DNA of 64,000 nucleotides from Actinobacteria bacterium UBA6100 (GTDB lineage: Bacteria > Actinomycetota > Coriobacteriia > Anaerosomatales > Anaerosomataceae): assembly GCA_002423585.1 (NCBI GenBank), contig DIWS01000017.1, forward strand, positions 694-64,693. The letters run 5' to 3'. Made by a program: the position numbers and the translations under genes. This document shows, in pieces, positions 8,926 through 17,601 of the stretch. The notes beneath the pieces are model-generated. The model saw only the letters and a program-made list of their open reading frames with translations, was not told the origin of the DNA and searched no databases. Numbering within the stretch: position 1 is the stretch's first letter; each line of letters begins with the position of its first letter.

Positions 8926-10622
8926 AAGACCACCTCCGCCAACCGCGTGCTGGTCATCACGAGCCGCTCGAGCACATCCAGCGCACGGCCGCTATCGATC
9001 GCCTCCCGCGCCCGCACGACGCCCTCGGCGAGATCGGACACCTCACCGGCCGCGAGGAGTGCCGCCGCCGCGTTCATGAGCACCACGTCACGTCGCGGGC
9101 CATGCTCGCCCTCGAGCACCGCGCGAACGAGGAGCGCGTTGGCCGCTCCGTCACCACCCGCGATATCGGCGAGCGTCGAACGCGCGATGCCGACCTCCTC
9201 GGGCGTGATCGTATAGGTGCGCACGCCACCGAGCGCAGCATCGAACTCCGAGACGGTGGTCGGGCCGCTCGCTGAGACCTCGTCCATCCCCGGGTGACCA
9301 TGCACCACGAGCACGCGCTCGCTTCCCAGCTGCCCGGAGACCTCGGCAAGCACCGGTGCGAGGCGCGGATCGTACACGCCGAGAAGCTGCCGCTTCGCGC
9401 TCGCCGGGTTGGTGAGCGGGCCGAGGATGTTGAAGACGGTGCGGATGCCGATTTCACGCCGCGTCGGCCCCGCGTGGCGCATCGAGGCGTGGAGCGTCTG
9501 CGCGAACATGAAGCCCACGCCCACCTCGTCCACGCACCGCGCGATGTCGGCCGGAGCAAGCGAGATGTCGATCCCCAGCGCCTCCAGCACATCAGCGCTG
9601 CCGGCCGACGACGAGACCGCGCGATTGCCGTGCTTGGCCACCGGGACTCCCGCCCCCGCCACCACGAACGTCGCCGCCGTGGAGATGTTGAAGGTGTGCA
9701 GCCCGTCTCCGCCCGTGCCCACGATGTCGATGTAGCCGGTCGCCGACGGATGCACGGGCGTGGCGCGGTCGCGCATCGCCCGGGCGAAGCCGGTGATCTC
9801 GTCGACGGTCTCACCCTTCATGCGCATCGCCACGATGAGGCCCGAGATCTGCGACGGCGTCGCCTCGCCGTCCATGATGATGCCCATCACGCGTTCGGCC
9901 TCGTCCTCATCGAGCGCGTTGCCGCCCGTCACGCGGGCGATCGCCCCCGAGACCGTGGTGACCTCGGCCAGCCGTGCCGAGGAGCGCGCCGTGCCACCGG
10001 CCGCGGCGATGGCGGCCGGCGCCTCGGGCGTCGAACGCTCGAGCGGCACCTCGCCGCATACATCAAGGAAGTTCGCGAGGATCTTCGCGCCTTCGGGCGT
10101 GAGCACGCTCTCGGGGTGGAACTGCACGCCGAAGACGGGCTTCCCGGCGTGGCGGAGGGCCTGGATGACGCCGTCTGCAGTCGTGGCCTGCACGAGCAGC
10201 GGCGCAGCGATGCTGCCCGCCTCCACGCACAGCGAGTGGTAGCGCGTGGCGGTGAACGGGTTGGGCACATCGGCGAACAGGCCCGTCCCGTCGTGGGTGA
10301 TCTCGTCGGTCTTGCCGTGCACCGGCTTCGGCGCGCGGCACACGCTCCCGCCGAAGACCTCGGCGATCACCTGGTGGCCGAGACACACACCGAGCACCGG
10401 CACGCCCCCGTCGGCAGCGGCGCGCACGACGTCGGCGGAGATGCCGGCTTCAGCCGGCGTGCCCGGGCCGGGCGAGATCACGATGCCCGCGGGTGCGAGT
10501 GCGAGAGCGTCAGCGGCCGTAAGCGCGTCGTTGCGCTCCACGCGTACCTCGGCGCCGAGAGCGGCGAGCAGCTGCACGAGGTTGTAGGTGAAGCTGTCGT
10601 AGTTGTCGACGACGAGGATCAC
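8922..10622 (-). CDS. trpGD: Fused anthranilate synthase glutaminase / anthranilate phosphoribosyltransferase
   Basis: A 566-residue fusion. Residues 1-190 are the TrpG glutamine amidotransferase, with C80 in GVCLGHQ and H169/E171 in VQFHPES. About 220-566 is TrpD, with the PRPP-binding GTGGDGLHTFNIST loop and KHGNRAVSSSAGSAD. The two domains feed ammonia to TrpE and then attach phosphoribose to anthranilate. The start is the GTG at 10622, placing the family-typical MILVVDNYDSF at the N terminus and overlapping the trpE stop as GTGA, with GGAGG nearby; the longer frame to 10694 adds residues foreign to the family. Confidence 0.96.
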   Translation of the reverse strand: MILVVDNYDSFTYNLVQLLAALGAEVRVERNDALTAADALALAPAGIVISPGPGTPAEAGISADVVRAAADGGVPVLGVCLGHQVIAEVFGGSVCRAPKPVHGKTDEITHDGTGLFADVPNPFTATRYHSLCVEAGSIAAPLLVQATTADGVIQALRHAGKPVFGVQFHPESVLTPEGAKILANFLDVCGEVPLERSTPEAPAAIAAAGGTARSSARLAEVTTVSGAIARVTGGNALDEDEAERVMGIIMDGEATPSQISGLIVAMRMKGETVDEITGFARAMRDRATPVHPSATGYIDIVGTGGDGLHTFNISTAATFVVAGAGVPVAKHGNRAVSSSAGSADVLEALGIDISLAPADIARCVDEVGVGFMFAQTLHASMRHAGPTRREIGIRTVFNILGPLTNPASAKRQLLGVYDPRLAPVLAEVSGQLGSERVLVVHGHPGMDEVSASGPTTVSEFDAALGGVRTYTITPEEVGIARSTLADIAGGDGAANALLVRAVLEGEHGPRRDVVLMNAAAALLAAGEVSDLAEGVVRAREAIDSGRALDVLERLVMTSTRLAEVVL

Positions 10623-12106
10623 GACGCCACCTCCCCGTGCATCCCCGCGGCGAGTTCGAGCGCGTGGTGCAGCGCGCGCGCCTTGTGCAGGCACTCCTCG
10701 TACTCGCGCGCCGGGTCACTGTCCGCCACGATGCCGGCGCCGCTCTGCAGGTACGCCCGGCCGCCGGTGAGCACGAACGTGCGGATGGTGATGCACATAT
10801 CCATGGCGCCATCGAGGCCGAAATAGCCCACGGTGCCCGCGTACGGGCCGCGGGCGGCCGGCTCGAGGCTGGCGATGAGCTCCATGGCGCGCACCTTCGG
10901 CGCACCGGATACCGTACCGGCCGGAAACGTCGCGCGCAGGGCATCGAACGCATCCTTGCCCCCGGCAAGCGTGCCGGTGACGTTGCTCACGATGTGCATC
11001 ACGTGCGAGTAGTACTCGACCTCCATGAGCTCGTCCACGGTCACGGTGCCCGGCGCGCTCACGCGGCCGAGGTCGTTGCGGCCGAGGTCCACGAGCATCA
11101 CGTGCTCGGCACGCTCCTTCTCATCGGCAAGCAGGTCGGCGCGCAGGCGTCCGTCCTCGGCGGCATCGAGCCCGCGCGGCCGAGTGCCGGCGAGCGGACG
11201 GGTGAGCACGCTGTCGCCCTCAACACGCACGAGCGGCTCGGGGCTCGAGCCCACGAGGGTCACGTCGCGGGTGCGGACGTAGAACATGTACGGGCTCGGA
11301 TTCACGGCGCGCAGTACGCGGTAGAGGTCGAGGCCGTCGCCCTCGTAGGGGGCGCTGAAGCGCTGCGAGAGCACGATCTGGAAGATGTCGCCGGCGGCGA
11401 TGTGCTCCTTGCCGGCCTCGACCGACGCCATGTACTCATCGCGCGAGCTGTGCTCCTGGAGCGGCACCTCGCGCGTGACACCCACGGCACCCAGCTCGGC
11501 GCCGCGCGGGCCCTCGTCGATCTTCCGAAGACACGCGTCGATGCGCTTGAGCGCGGCCGCGTAGGCAAGCTCGGGGGCGCCGCCCGGACGCACCGGCGCG
11601 ATCACCTGCAACACGCGCCGCGCGTGGTCGAAGGCCACCACCATATCGGCGGTCATGAACACCATGTCGGGGACGCCGAGCTCGTCGTTCTCGTGCCTTG
11701 GCACCCGCTCGAAGCCCGTCGCCGCCTCGTAGCCCACGAAACCCACGGCACCGCCCACGAACAGCGGGAGGCCCGGCACACGCGCCACACGGCCGGCCGA
11801 GAGGCGCTCGGCCACGACGGTGAGCGGGTCGTCGGCTCGCACACCGTGCACGCCGCCGTTCTCCACCACCACTTCGGAGCCGCGCGCGGTCACAACCTCG
11901 CTGTCGCCCACGCCGAGGAAGCTGTAGCGGCCGAGCCGCTCGCCGCCGATCACGCTCTCCAGCAGGAACGCGTGCTCCGCGCCCTCGGCAAGCGCCATGA
12001 ACGCCGAGATCGGCGTGGCGAGATCCGCGTACACCTCACGCGCAACCGGGACCACATCGTGGTCCGCTGCCAGCCGCACGAACTCGTCTCTGTCCGGCAG
12101 GATCAT
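10619..12106 (-). CDS. trpE: Anthranilate synthase component I
   Basis: A 495-residue chorismate-utilising enzyme making anthranilate with ammonia from TrpG. The N-terminal domain contains the LLESVIGGERLGRYSFLG segment whose serine region binds feedback tryptophan. The C-terminal catalytic domain contains QRFSAPYEGD, PSPYMFY, GSSPEPLVRVEG, TRPLAGTRPRG and GTVSGAPKVRAMELI. It starts at ATG 12106, preceded by GGAGGGAG at good spacing. It is the first structural gene of the trp operon and lies directly behind the T-box leader. Confidence 0.97.
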   Translation of the reverse strand: MILPDRDEFVRLAADHDVVPVAREVYADLATPISAFMALAEGAEHAFLLESVIGGERLGRYSFLGVGDSEVVTARGSEVVVENGGVHGVRADDPLTVVAERLSAGRVARVPGLPLFVGGAVGFVGYEAATGFERVPRHENDELGVPDMVFMTADMVVAFDHARRVLQVIAPVRPGGAPELAYAAALKRIDACLRKIDEGPRGAELGAVGVTREVPLQEHSSRDEYMASVEAGKEHIAAGDIFQIVLSQRFSAPYEGDGLDLYRVLRAVNPSPYMFYVRTRDVTLVGSSPEPLVRVEGDSVLTRPLAGTRPRGLDAAEDGRLRADLLADEKERAEHVMLVDLGRNDLGRVSAPGTVTVDELMEVEYYSHVMHIVSNVTGTLAGGKDAFDALRATFPAGTVSGAPKVRAMELIASLEPAARGPYAGTVGYFGLDGAMDMCITIRTFVLTGGRAYLQSGAGIVADSDPAREYEECLHKARALHHALELAAGMHGEVAS

Positions 12107-12137
12107 CTGCCCGCTCCCTCCGGTACCTCAGGAATAC

Positions 12138-12170
12138 AAAAAAGCCCTCGTCCACTAAGGGACGAGAGCT
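12138..12170 (-). terminator. T-box intrinsic terminator
   Basis: A 7-bp stem (12147-12153 with 12160-12166), extended by two or three further pairs beyond a bulge, is followed on the minus strand by six T residues (12143-12138). It lies just 3' of the T-box antiterminator sequence and ends about 32 bases before the trpE start. Confidence 0.88.
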
Positions 12171-12434
12171 TCGCTCCCGCGGTACCACCCTTGTTGCCGA
12201 GGCTTGAAGCCATCGGCCACTCATCCGTCAGTACTCGGCCATCCCGCAGCCTTCATACCCGGTCCCCGCTATCGGTGGGCGTCCGTCGGAACTAGTGGGC
12301 GCTTTCGCGCTGTTGCTCCGAAGCCTCGAGGGTCCATTCCTGACGGTCGCTCATGTCGGGTTCACACCATCCCCGACTCTCTGGGTTTCGCTGACCGGAG
12401 TACTACTCCCCGTCACAGGCCGTGTATTCGGTTG
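12138..12434 (-). ncRNA. Tryptophan T-box leader
   Basis: This roughly 300-base leader precedes trpE. The invariant T-box AGGGTGGTACCGCG reads on the minus strand at 12191-12178. Stem I carries a specifier loop with GAA followed by the codon TGG (12336-12334), the tryptophan codon, and an AGTA opposite it in GGGGAGTAGTACTCC, as expected for the loop-E fold. An intrinsic terminator overlaps the 3' end. Uncharged tRNA-Trp should pair with the specifier and with the TGGT bulge, forming the antiterminator and switching on trp transcription. This is a class I, transcription-controlling T-box. Confidence 0.93.
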
Positions 12435-12440
12435 AGGCGC

Positions 12441-12470
12441 ACTTTAGCAGCCGGAGCCGCATCCGTGCAA
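12441..12470 (-). promoter_or_regulatory. Candidate trp operon promoter
   Basis: TTGCAC (12470-12465) and TAAAGT (12446-12441) are separated by 18 bases and would start transcription near 12434, just upstream of the T-box stem I. The -35 match is only partial. Confidence 0.5.
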
Positions 12471-12490
12471 CCCCGGCGCACCACACCGCG

Positions 12491-13528
12491 CTACGCCGGC
12501 CCGGCCGCCACCGGCACACCGTCCGGCACAGGAACGACCGCCGGCTCGTGCGGGCCGAAGACCCGGTCGGTGGCCTTCACATACCACGCGGCACTCTGCA
12601 CCTGCACGATGTAGGCGACCGCAAGCACCAGCGCGGCCTCAGGGCCGAACGATGCGATGGCGATACCGAGCGCGATTGAGAGGTTGCGCATCACCGTCCC
12701 GTAGACGACCGCGATCGCGTCGCCCCGCGGCAGCAGCAGCCGCCCGATCAGCGTCGAAAGGGCGAAGTTCACCAGGTAGAAGATCGCGAGCGGCACGACG
12801 ACGCGGAGCAGCAGCGCAGGCTCCGAGACGATCATCCGCGCCTTAAGGCCGATCGCGAGGAAGACGATCGCCAGCACGCCGATCGTGGAGATGCCCGGTA
12901 GCACGGGCAGGACATCGCGCTTGAAGCGCTCGGCGCCGATCCGGTGCGTCATGCCGACGCGCGTGAGCCAGCCCGCGAACATCGGCACGGCCACGACGAG
13001 GGCCACGGTGCGGAGCACCTCGGCCATATCGACGGGCACGATCGCGCCTGCGAGGACCTTCAAGTACACCGGCGCGAGAAGCGACGCCGCGATCAGCCCG
13101 ATCACGGTCATCTTCACCGCGGCTGCCACGTTGCCCTTGGCGAATCCCGTCCAGGAGATCGTCATGCCGCTCGTGGGGAACAGCCCGGCGAGGATCATGC
13201 CCACATACAGACCGGGGTCGTTGCGGAAGAACACGACCGCCACCAGCCACGCGAGCGCCGGAAGCGCGATGAAGTCGAGCGCCATCGCGATGCCCACCGC
13301 CCGGGAGTCCTTGAGCGTGAGCGCCTCGGCGGGCCGGAAGTTCACGAGCATCGGGTAGACCATGAGCATCGTGAGCGGGAGCACGGCGGCCTTGAGCGGC
13401 GCAAGGTCGATGAGCGCGCCGGCCAGCAGTCCGAGCACCATTGCCGCCGGGATGAGGATCACGAGGTGTTTCGAGAGTCCGCTGATCCGCCGAAGAACAC
13501 CATGGTCCGACCGTGCGTCTGAGGACAT
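12491..13528 (-). CDS. BASS/ACR3-superfamily transporter without cysteines
   Basis: A 345-residue integral membrane protein with about ten hydrophobic segments, of the bile acid:sodium symporter superfamily and closest in style to ACR3 arsenite carriers. The family-typical kinked helices are seen at AGLFPTSGMTISWTGFAKGN and YGTVMRNLSIALGIA. ACR3 permeases carry an essential cysteine in the fourth helix (APCTAM-type motif); here the equivalent reads PTSGMT and the whole protein contains no cysteine, so arsenite efflux is doubtful. A CsoR-type palindrome lies 51 bases upstream of the ATG, suggesting control by a CsoR/CstR-family repressor. The substrate is unknown. The C-terminal 20 residues are low-complexity Pro/Val/Ala. 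Confidence 0.8.
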   Translation of the reverse strand: MSSDARSDHGVLRRISGLSKHLVILIPAAMVLGLLAGALIDLAPLKAAVLPLTMLMVYPMLVNFRPAEALTLKDSRAVGIAMALDFIALPALAWLVAVVFFRNDPGLYVGMILAGLFPTSGMTISWTGFAKGNVAAAVKMTVIGLIAASLLAPVYLKVLAGAIVPVDMAEVLRTVALVVAVPMFAGWLTRVGMTHRIGAERFKRDVLPVLPGISTIGVLAIVFLAIGLKARMIVSEPALLLRVVVPLAIFYLVNFALSTLIGRLLLPRGDAIAVVYGTVMRNLSIALGIAIASFGPEAALVLAVAYIVQVQSAAWYVKATDRVFGPHEPAVVPVPDGVPVAAGPA

Positions 13529-13578
13529 GCGTGACCTGCCTTCGATCCATGCTCGCGTGGTGGGGTGCCAGGCGACCT

Positions 13579-13594
13579 ATACCCCGTGGGGTAT
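13579..13594. promoter_or_regulatory. CsoR-family operator-like palindrome
   Basis: ATACCCC-GT-GGGGTAT is a perfect inverted repeat with 7-base arms. G-tract palindromes of this form are the operators of CsoR/CstR/RcnR-type repressors, which sense copper, sulfane sulfur or other metals. It lies 51 bases upstream of the transporter start and overlaps a TATAGG that could serve as its -10. The repressor itself is not in the window. Confidence 0.72.
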
Positions 13595-13655
13595 CAGTCT
13601 AGCGTGCGCATTCGTGTTCGGCAAGCCGGGGTGCCGGCCGCTGCGGACCGTGCGC

Positions 13656-15263
13656 CTACGGCACCTCGGGCATCACCGGCGCCGTGTAGTCCGGGTCGCC
13701 GATGCAGTAGAACGAACCGTCGCGCGAACCGACGTAGATGCGCCCCTGCCACACGATCGGCGTGGACTCGAAGCTGCCCGCCGCGAAGCTCGCGACCTTG
13801 CTCACCCCCACAGTCCACTGGTGCCCGCCACGATCGGTGAGCGGCACGCCGCCTTCGGCCCGGTAGTCGATCTTGTAGACGTTCACGTGCGCGCCGTAGC
13901 CCGCCTGGACGATGTAGTCATCGACCATGATCGGCGTGGAGATGCCGCCGCCCACGTTGTCCTTGAACACGAGCTTCGCCATCGGCACGGTGGCACCCTG
14001 TGGGCTCGTCGCGGTCCCCTCGGTCTCGTCCTGCGAGACCACGTAGAGGTTGCCGTCGATCGCCGTGAACGCAGCGAGCGCCGGACGGGCGAGGCCGGAA
14101 CCGTACTCGTCGTTCACGCTGACCGAGCCGATCACCCCGCCCTGCCAGTCGGCGAAGGTGCGGTTCGCCGTCGGAAAGAACCACACGGTCGCCTCCGCAG
14201 GCGGCTTGCGGGGATCGACCTTGAGCACCCCACCGTTGCTCGAGATGTACTGCTTCTCCACCGCCTGCAGTATGTAGCCGTCTTCAGTGGTGACGGGCGA
14301 ACCGTCGAGATCCGAGCCGATCCAGTAGTCCCAGACCACGCTCATGTCCTTCATGGAAAGCCCGTACACGTCACCGGCGCCCGACGAGATGTAGATCGTC
14401 TCGCCGATGACCGAGGGCGAGCTCTCGAGCACAAGGTTGCCGCCGTGACCGGCAGCGTTCGAACCGAGGAGCAGCTGCTGCGCCTTCACCGCCGGCCAGC
14501 GGTGACCGCCGCGTTCTTCGGTCCTCGTGGGGTCGACCGCGTAGAAGTACCCGGTCTCGAGCGCGACGAAGAGCGTGTCACCCACCATGATCGGGCTCGA
14601 ATCGGCGTCGCGACTGTAGCTCTTCGAGGTGGGCGATGTCATGCGCCACAACTCCTGCCCGGTCTCGAAGTCCACACAGCGCACCGGCGCGATGCTCGGG
14701 TCGCCCATCGCCTTCGGAAACCCTCGCCGCGAGCCGGCCACGACCGCGAGCTTGCCGGTGTCCGGCATGCGGAAGACGGTGGGGCTACCCTTGATCACGT
14801 CGTCGAACGTATACGCCCACAGCTCCTTGCCGGTCTCGGCGTCGATCTTCACCAGGTTGTGATCGAAGCCGCCCACGAGCAGGTAGAGCTTCCCGCCCTC
14901 ACGGACAAGCGCGGGCTGCCCGGTCCACCCGGTGCCGGCCCACGTGACCATTCCCGCCGAGCTGGCGGTGCCACCCGTGGTGCCGCTGCCGATCGGCGTC
15001 TTCCAGATGAGCTCGAGCCGTTCCGGGACCGGCCCCTCGCCGTAGTAGCGTCGGGTCTCGTTACCGAGAAAGCTGGCGATCTTGATGCCATCCGTATACG
15101 GGTTCGGACCATCCGGCTGCGGAAGCTCGATGGTGACCGTCGGCAGGATCGACTCCACGACGGGTCGCTCGACAGACGGGGCGGGGTCGGCGGTCGGAGC
15201 GGTGCACCCAGACAGCGCGATCGCCACGACGGCGAGCACGATCGCAGCGGATGTCCGGCGCAC
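13656..15263 (-). CDS. PQQ-repeat beta-propeller lipoprotein
   Basis: A 535-residue secreted lipoprotein. GTG 15263 follows GGAGGGGG at good spacing, and the signal peptide ends in LSGC near residue 19. The mature part is a series of PQQ-like beta-propeller blades, e.g. NLVKIDAETGKELWAY, PVRCVDFETGQELWRM, YFYAVDPTR, IYVGSRDGSFYCIGD. There is no obvious catalytic residue set, so a binding or scaffold role (BamB-like or alcohol-dehydrogenase-like fold without activity) is more likely than enzymatic quinoprotein function. It follows the anchored HtrA protease gene after 56 bases and may act with it in envelope quality control (inference). Confidence 0.8.
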   Translation of the reverse strand: MRRTSAAIVLAVVAIALSGCTAPTADPAPSVERPVVESILPTVTIELPQPDGPNPYTDGIKIASFLGNETRRYYGEGPVPERLELIWKTPIGSGTTGGTASSAGMVTWAGTGWTGQPALVREGGKLYLLVGGFDHNLVKIDAETGKELWAYTFDDVIKGSPTVFRMPDTGKLAVVAGSRRGFPKAMGDPSIAPVRCVDFETGQELWRMTSPTSKSYSRDADSSPIMVGDTLFVALETGYFYAVDPTRTEERGGHRWPAVKAQQLLLGSNAAGHGGNLVLESSPSVIGETIYISSGAGDVYGLSMKDMSVVWDYWIGSDLDGSPVTTEDGYILQAVEKQYISSNGGVLKVDPRKPPAEATVWFFPTANRTFADWQGGVIGSVSVNDEYGSGLARPALAAFTAIDGNLYVVSQDETEGTATSPQGATVPMAKLVFKDNVGGGISTPIMVDDYIVQAGYGAHVNVYKIDYRAEGGVPLTDRGGHQWTVGVSKVASFAAGSFESTPIVWQGRIYVGSRDGSFYCIGDPDYTAPVMPEVP

Positions 15264-15319
15264 GGGTCCCCCTCCGTGAGAATGCTGACGTCTTATTGTC
15301 ACCCGCGCGTTCGACAGCA

Positions 15320-16474
15320 TCAAGCTTCGTACGCGCGAACGAGCGTGATCGCCGAACCGCCTACGCGCACGCTCTCCCCCGGCTTCAGATCGACGCTCGC
15401 CACGCAGGCATCACCGCAGTACATACCCTCTCCGTCCGTGAGGTCGAGGGCGCTGACCCCGTCGGACGCGGGTGAGAACCGCACGTGGTATGCCGCCATG
15501 CCCTCACCCTTGAGGGGGATGTCGGCATTGGGTGCATCGCCGGCCACGGCCGGAAGCCGAACGTCGAACTCCCGCTCCTCGGCGGCCGAGAGCACACGGA
15601 AGACCGCCCGCCGGAACGTGCGAGCGGGCTCCTGAGCTGCGGTATCCTCACCCGGCTGTCCTGCCACGCGTCTCTTGGCAAGCACGGACGCCAAGACCGC
15701 CAGCGCGATAACAAGCCCGAAGCCGAGGATGAGTGCGGGCATGCGGCTCCACGGCGCAGCCTCCGGTGCCTGCACGTCACCCACCGACACCCCGGCGACG
15801 TCAGTGGACGCGACCGACGCCGCGGTATCACGCAAGATGACGAGGTCCGGCGCTTCACGAGCGATGAACGCGAGCACGTCGGTCACCGGCACCGCGAAAC
15901 CGACTGCGTCGACCTCGATCTGCGCCACCTTGGCCACCGTGATGCCCACCAGCCGACCCTGAGCGTCCACGAGCGGGCCGCCCGAGCTGCCCGGATTGAT
16001 GGCAGCATCGGTCTGGATGTACGTGGCGCCCGCATAGTCCTGGCGCGGCGCGGAGACCACGCCCTTGCTGAGCGTCACCGATGTGAGCCCTATCGGGAAG
16101 CCGATCGCGATCACGTCGTCGCCGAGCCGGAGCGCGCCGTCATCCCCCCAGACGATGGCCGGGGCCTCATCCGGAAGATCCACCGCGAGCAGCGCAAGAT
16201 CCCGACCCCGGTCTATCGCCACAACCTCGTAGGCGAGCAGTGTGTCATCCGCGATCACATACGTGGGAGTGCCTTCTGCGCCGTCGACCACGTGCGCCAC
16301 CGTGAGCACGCGGTCCTCGGCGATCACCACACCCGTCCCTATCCTGCCCGAGTACGAGGTGATCGCAACGACCGAGGCGGTGGCACGCTCCACTGAAGCG
16401 GTGGTGGCGAACGCCGGTGAGGCCACAGCGAGCGCGAGGAGCATCACGAGCACGATGCCCGGTCTACAGCGCAT
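15320..16474 (-). CDS. Membrane-anchored HtrA-like serine protease with FHA-like tail
   Basis: A 384-residue protein. A signal sequence (about 1-24) is followed by a trypsin-like S1C domain with H61 (VAHVVD), D92 (GRDLALL) and S164 (NPGSSGGP), all intact. A membrane helix at about 245-265 (LILGFGLVIALAVLASVLA) is followed by a 120-residue tail whose strand pattern (NADIPLKGEGM..YHVRF...VRVGGSAITLV) resembles an FHA domain. Protease outside and a phosphopeptide-type domain inside suggest signalling across the membrane (inference). The ATG at 16474 is chosen: it starts directly with a signal peptide and overlaps the M48-like gene by 11 bases. There is no PDZ domain. Confidence 0.82.
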   Translation of the reverse strand: MRCRPGIVLVMLLALAVASPAFATTASVERATASVVAITSYSGRIGTGVVIAEDRVLTVAHVVDGAEGTPTYVIADDTLLAYEVVAIDRGRDLALLAVDLPDEAPAIVWGDDGALRLGDDVIAIGFPIGLTSVTLSKGVVSAPRQDYAGATYIQTDAAINPGSSGGPLVDAQGRLVGITVAKVAQIEVDAVGFAVPVTDVLAFIAREAPDLVILRDTAASVASTDVAGVSVGDVQAPEAAPWSRMPALILGFGLVIALAVLASVLAKRRVAGQPGEDTAAQEPARTFRRAVFRVLSAAEEREFDVRLPAVAGDAPNADIPLKGEGMAAYHVRFSPASDGVSALDLTDGEGMYCGDACVASVDLKPGESVRVGGSAITLVRAYEA

Positions 16475-17594
16475 CGACCTCACGCTCCCCCGCGATCTCC
16501 TCGACCAGATCGATCCGTGGTGCGCGCGGAGGGGTCGGCCATCCCGGCACGTTCGGTCGGGGGACATAGGCGGCCCCTTCGGCACCGAGGGTCTCCCGCA
16601 GACGCGCGACGCGCCGCATCTCGGGATCGTCCTCGGGCGCGAAACCGAATCCCGCCCAGCAGAAGAAGAGCTGCGAGTACGCGTCCCCTGCGGTCGGCAC
16701 GTGGTTGTTGCGCTCGAGAACCTGCTCGATGGCCCGCAGCATCGAACGCGGGTCCTTGAGCAGCATCATCCCCTCGGCATCGGCCTTCTCGGCTGCGGTC
16801 CATGCCGCCTCCTGGTGATACCAGGAAAGCAGCTCAGTCACGACGATGGCGATGCCGTACAAGACGAAAGCGACCGCACGCCGATCCTCCACAGGCCCGC
16901 AAGGTCTCTCACCGAGTCGATGGTCGGCGGCCGGGTCGGGCGGTTCATACCCGAGGTCGTAGTCGCGCATCGCCCAGATCGGGCCCGCGAGCGCGGAGAC
17001 CGCCGTTGCCCACAGCGTGTCCCGCGTGAGCACGCGTGCAAGGAGGTTGGCGAACACCGCGCGCTGTTCGTTGGTGTCGATCCGCTCGACCATACCGCGC
17101 GTGACGCCGATCCGCACGCGCTCGATGGAGCGCCCGAGGACGAAAGCGTTCACACCGGGCGTGTCGATCACATAGAGGTATGGCGTGCGTGGCAGTCCGG
17201 CTGCGATGGCCATGTCACGCAAGGCGCTCTTCGTGGGCATGAGCGTCCCCGCCTTCGGCATGCGCGCGCCGAGGCGAGCGATCAGGGCGACATCTGCTCG
17301 GATGAACACCGTGAGCGCCCACGCCCAGGCCACCGCGAGCGACACACCGAACGCCCAGGCGGCGATGGTCGCGGGATCACCGGGACCAGGGCCCGAACCG
17401 AGAAGCATGACGCCCCCGACGAGCAGCAGCAGACACGTGAAGAGAGAGAGTCCGAGGCAGGTGGTGAACACGATCATGAAACCCATGAAGCGCAGACGGT
17501 TCTTCTCGATGCGACGCTGCAGCGGCTCGATACGCCCCACCCGCACGCCCGGTGCGACCGCGTTGGCGAGTGTGGGCGACGGGCGCTGCGCCAT
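16464..17594 (-). CDS. Inactive M48 (HtpX-like) peptidase homologue
   Basis: A 376-residue membrane protein with two N-terminal helices and the HtpX-like body (LMPTKSALRDMAIAAGLPRTPYLYVIDTPGVNAFVLGR, then GVTRGMVERIDTNEQ). Where active M48 peptidases have the zinc site HELSH, this protein reads ANLLARVLTRD, so both histidines and the catalytic glutamate are gone. The downstream ligand segment is recognisable as WTAAEKADAEGMMLLKDPRSMLRAI. It is therefore a pseudoprotease, possibly a substrate-binding partner. It is sandwiched between hisIE and the HtrA-like gene, overlapping the latter by 11 bases. Confidence 0.8.
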   Translation of the reverse strand: MAQRPSPTLANAVAPGVRVGRIEPLQRRIEKNRLRFMGFMIVFTTCLGLSLFTCLLLLVGGVMLLGSGPGPGDPATIAAWAFGVSLAVAWAWALTVFIRADVALIARLGARMPKAGTLMPTKSALRDMAIAAGLPRTPYLYVIDTPGVNAFVLGRSIERVRIGVTRGMVERIDTNEQRAVFANLLARVLTRDTLWATAVSALAGPIWAMRDYDLGYEPPDPAADHRLGERPCGPVEDRRAVAFVLYGIAIVVTELLSWYHQEAAWTAAEKADAEGMMLLKDPRSMLRAIEQVLERNNHVPTAGDAYSQLFFCWAGFGFAPEDDPEMRRVARLRETLGAEGAAYVPRPNVPGWPTPPRAPRIDLVEEIAGEREVDAL

Positions 17595-17601
17595 CCGCGT
17601 C

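Noticed and set aside
9294..10826. Long plus-strand open frame opposite trpGD/trpE (about 510 codons), and similar long frames opposite dnaE and other genes
   Set aside because: They are antisense to clear family genes, have arginine/histidine-rich composition typical of high-GC shadow frames, and match no family.
12491..13528. Arsenite permease ACR3
   Set aside because: The essential helix-4 cysteine is missing, there are no cysteines at all and there is no arsR or arsC nearby.
16464..17594. Active HtpX/M48 metalloprotease
   Set aside because: The HExxH zinc-binding motif is absent (ANLLAR at that place), so zinc catalysis is not possible.
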